Of a stretch of 64,000 bases of DNA, positions 62,451 to 64,000 are shown piece after piece. The stretch comes from Gemmatimonas sp. UBA7669. GTDB lineage: Bacteria; Gemmatimonadota; Gemmatimonadetes; Gemmatimonadales; Gemmatimonadaceae. Location: contig NZ_DLHL01000027.1 in assembly GCF_002483225.1 (NCBI RefSeq), forward strand, positions 66,163 through 130,162. The letters are read 5' to 3'. Under the pieces are notes generated by a model, which ran no database searches, was not told the DNA's origin, and saw only the letters and a list, made by a program, of their open reading frames with translations. A program made the translations under genes and the position numbers. Numbering within the stretch: position 1 is the first letter of the stretch; the number at the start of each line of letters is the position of its first letter.

Positions 62451-64000
62451 CTACTGGACGCAGCTGAAGGAGTAGTCCGACGGATTGATGGCGATGCTCT
62501 TGAAGCTCGTATGCGTTCTTCCTATCGCATCAGTTACGAGCAGCTCCAGAGAGAATCCGCTATTCCCTGCCGGGCCAACGGAGTAGGCTTGAGCGAAAGT
62601 GACGATGCTCCCGTCGCGCTTCCACTGATATGTGTACGGGGGCTGGCCACCTGTGTGAAACGCACTCCAAGAGCAATAGCTGGATGGCCCGATCAGAACC
62701 GGCCCTGGAATGCTCGAGTTGAGGGCCAACTGAGGAGCATACAGCAGCTTGTTCGGAGTTCCGCTGGGCAGCGCGAAGATCGCACCGTTGGTCACCCGGT
62801 CAAGAACGGCAGCGTTCACTGTGGCTGCTCCCGCTGAAGGGTAGAGCTGCAGGTGAAGTGCTGCCACACCAGACGTCAGTGCGGCCGCTCCGGACGTGCC
62901 CATTCCCTGTGCAACCGGAGCGATGAGGTCCACACATGAACCATAGTTGCTGTAGTTGGCGAGGGTGTCCGTATTCTGAATGCTTGCCGCAACGGTGAGG
63001 GCACCTCCCACGTGGGCCGGAGAGAATCCGCAGGCATTCTGCGGAACTTGGTCGTCGTTGCCGTTACCTGCCGACACGACAACAGTTACGCCTTTGCCCA
63101 TGGCATAGTTGACTGCATCATCGACGGTGTTGCCGCAGAAAATCCAGCTGCAGTCCTTTGCGGCACTGTAGTTGATCACTGCTGGGCGCGGACTGTAGTC
63201 AGCTATGTACTCCATCGCGGAAGAGGCTGCGGCAGAGCTAAGCGTCTTGCACGCGCCTACGACGTTCACGCGTGCCGAGAATACCGTCGCACCCTTGGCG
63301 GGGCCTGAAGTCGTCCCCGCTGCGAAACGCGCCATTGCCGTCCCGTGGGTGCCTCCATCCTGCGTGGTCGAGCATGTTTGGTGCGGGTTCTGTCCATTGA
63401 ACGAGAACTGATGGGTCGTCGATACTCGTCCGCTTAGCTCAGCGTCATACATATCGACGCCATTATCAACGATCCAGATATTCACGCCGGCACCGGTAAC
63501 GGAGTAGCTGTAGCTTCCGTTCAGCGGCAAGGTCCGCTGATCCATGCGGTCCAGCCACATCGGCGCGGAAGTTTGGGTGACCACGCCGGGCTGCTGAAGT
63601 TCGATGGCCACATCGGCCTCGATGTACTTGACGGCAGGGTCGCGGCGCAGTTCCTCGATGCGCGCGTCGGGAATTTCACCCCAGAATCCGCCTAGGCTCC
63701 TCAATACTTGCTGAGGCTTGAGGCCAAACTTTCGGACAAGTGCTTCCGTGGATCGAGCAGCATCAACACCCTGATGGAAGCGCACGATGTAGCTGCCGCG
63801 AATGCGCTTCGGGTGATCCTTGCCGTACAGTGGCGCGATCGTGTCTTTCGCGGCTGCGCTGCCCGTACTCACGCTCGACCTAAGCTCACCGGACGGGAGA
63901 GTCGAAACCGTGCGATCAGGCGAACACGCTGCCGCTGAGCCGATCAGCAGACCGGCAATGCTCAGCCGAACAAACGAAGCACGAGCGGGGGGGGGGGGGG
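62451..64000 (-). CDS. S8 subtilisin-like serine protease lipoprotein, 5' partial
   Basis: At least 516 aa; the frame runs off the right edge. The visible N-terminus is a lipoprotein signal (SIAGLLIGSAAAC), then an I9 inhibitor propeptide (SYIVRFHQGVDAA ... YIEADVAIEL), then the S8 domain with the triad Asp in IWIVDNGVD, His in GGTHGTAMA and Ser in GMGTSGAAAL, with the oxyanion Asn in SAGNGND. A C-terminal ~85-residue domain (PPYTYQWKRDG) looks Ig/PKD-like. GTG 63872 is not the start, since the signal peptide lies upstream of it. The start codon probably lies just outside the window. Confidence 0.92.
   Translation of the reverse strand, partial: PPPPARASFVRLSIAGLLIGSAAACSPDRTVSTLPSGELRSSVSTGSAAAKDTIAPLYGKDHPKRIRGSYIVRFHQGVDAARSTEALVRKFGLKPQQVLRSLGGFWGEIPDARIEELRRDPAVKYIEADVAIELQQPGVVTQTSAPMWLDRMDQRTLPLNGSYSYSVTGAGVNIWIVDNGVDMYDAELSGRVSTTHQFSFNGQNPHQTCSTTQDGGTHGTAMARFAAGTTSGPAKGATVFSARVNVVGACKTLSSAAASSAMEYIADYSPRPAVINYSAAKDCSWIFCGNTVDDAVNYAMGKGVTVVVSAGNGNDDQVPQNACGFSPAHVGGALTVAASIQNTDTLANYSNYGSCVDLIAPVAQGMGTSGAAALTSGVAALHLQLYPSAGAATVNAAVLDRVTNGAIFALPSGTPNKLLYAPQLALNSSIPGPVLIGPSSYCSWSAFHTGGQPPYTYQWKRDGSIVTFAQAYSVGPAGNSGFSLELLVTDAIGRTHTSFKSIAINPSDYSFSCVQ
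63987..64000. other. Run of 14 G at the window end
   Basis: The last 14 bases are all G, right where the start of the protease gene should be. This could be a contig-end artefact or a true homopolymer. The sequence at this edge should not be trusted for a start codon. Confidence 0.8.

Overview
The window is high-GC (about 65 %) bacterial DNA that best fits a phototrophic member of the Gemmatimonadota (Gemmatimonas phototrophica-like). The first 19 kb are a block of a photosynthesis gene cluster of the purple-bacterial (type-II reaction centre, bacteriochlorophyll a) kind. It has features known or expected from Gemmatimonas: a reaction-centre H subunit split into two genes, one pufB followed by two different pufA genes, and a tetraheme lipoprotein cytochrome. 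The assignment rests on gene content and order, not on a database search.

Layout of the photosynthesis block (1-19134). lhaA (5' end outside the window), puhA-t, puhA-c, puhB and puhC run rightward. They converge on a leftward puf operon (pufB, pufA1, pufA2, pufL, pufM, pufC). A ~190-bp divergent region separates pufB from rightward bchO. bchO converges on the leftward operon crtF-bchC-bchX-bchY-bchZ (chlorophyllide oxidoreductase and neighbours). crtF diverges from bchI-bchD-puhE across a short promoter region with two exact TGT-N12-ACA boxes of the PpsR/CrtJ type. Most genes inside these operons overlap by 1-4 bases (ATGA, GTGA, TGATG), which implies translational coupling. Intercistronic hairpins in puf probably set the antenna to reaction-centre ratio, and a ~129-nt inverted repeat lies between puhC and pufC.

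The right part (19135-64000) is ordinary chromosome. It holds a soluble globin-coupled chemoreceptor, then an 11-kb leftward operon with TolC, MacA-like adaptor, one MacB-type ATPase and six consecutive FtsX/MacB permeases arranged as three alternating A/B pairs. After these come a membrane histidine kinase of 1387 aa, a Ser/Thr kinase with an N-terminal pseudokinase, a PAS-GGDEF cyclase with a possible GEMM-like leader, an ActP-type symporter with its DUF485 partner, VKOR plus a thioredoxin-like protein, a phosphopantetheinyl transferase, an MFS carrier, a ThrE-type exporter, FKBP, a D-aminoacylase-type amidohydrolase and an S9 peptidase. The last stretch has ComM, a VapBC-type toxin-antitoxin pair, an NtrC-family regulator, an aldehyde dehydrogenase, signal peptidase I, a primary-type sigma factor, YajQ, a lipoprotein and an S8 protease cut by the window end.

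Three copies of a composite non-coding repeat (CGCAGAG-rich outer inverted arms plus an ATCCGCG-rich core) fill the three longest gene-free stretches of this kind: 8419-8791, 19135-19483 and 52270-52612. Two of them sit at the bchO/bchZ junction and at the right edge of the photosynthesis block. No tRNA, rRNA, transposase or CRISPR array was seen.
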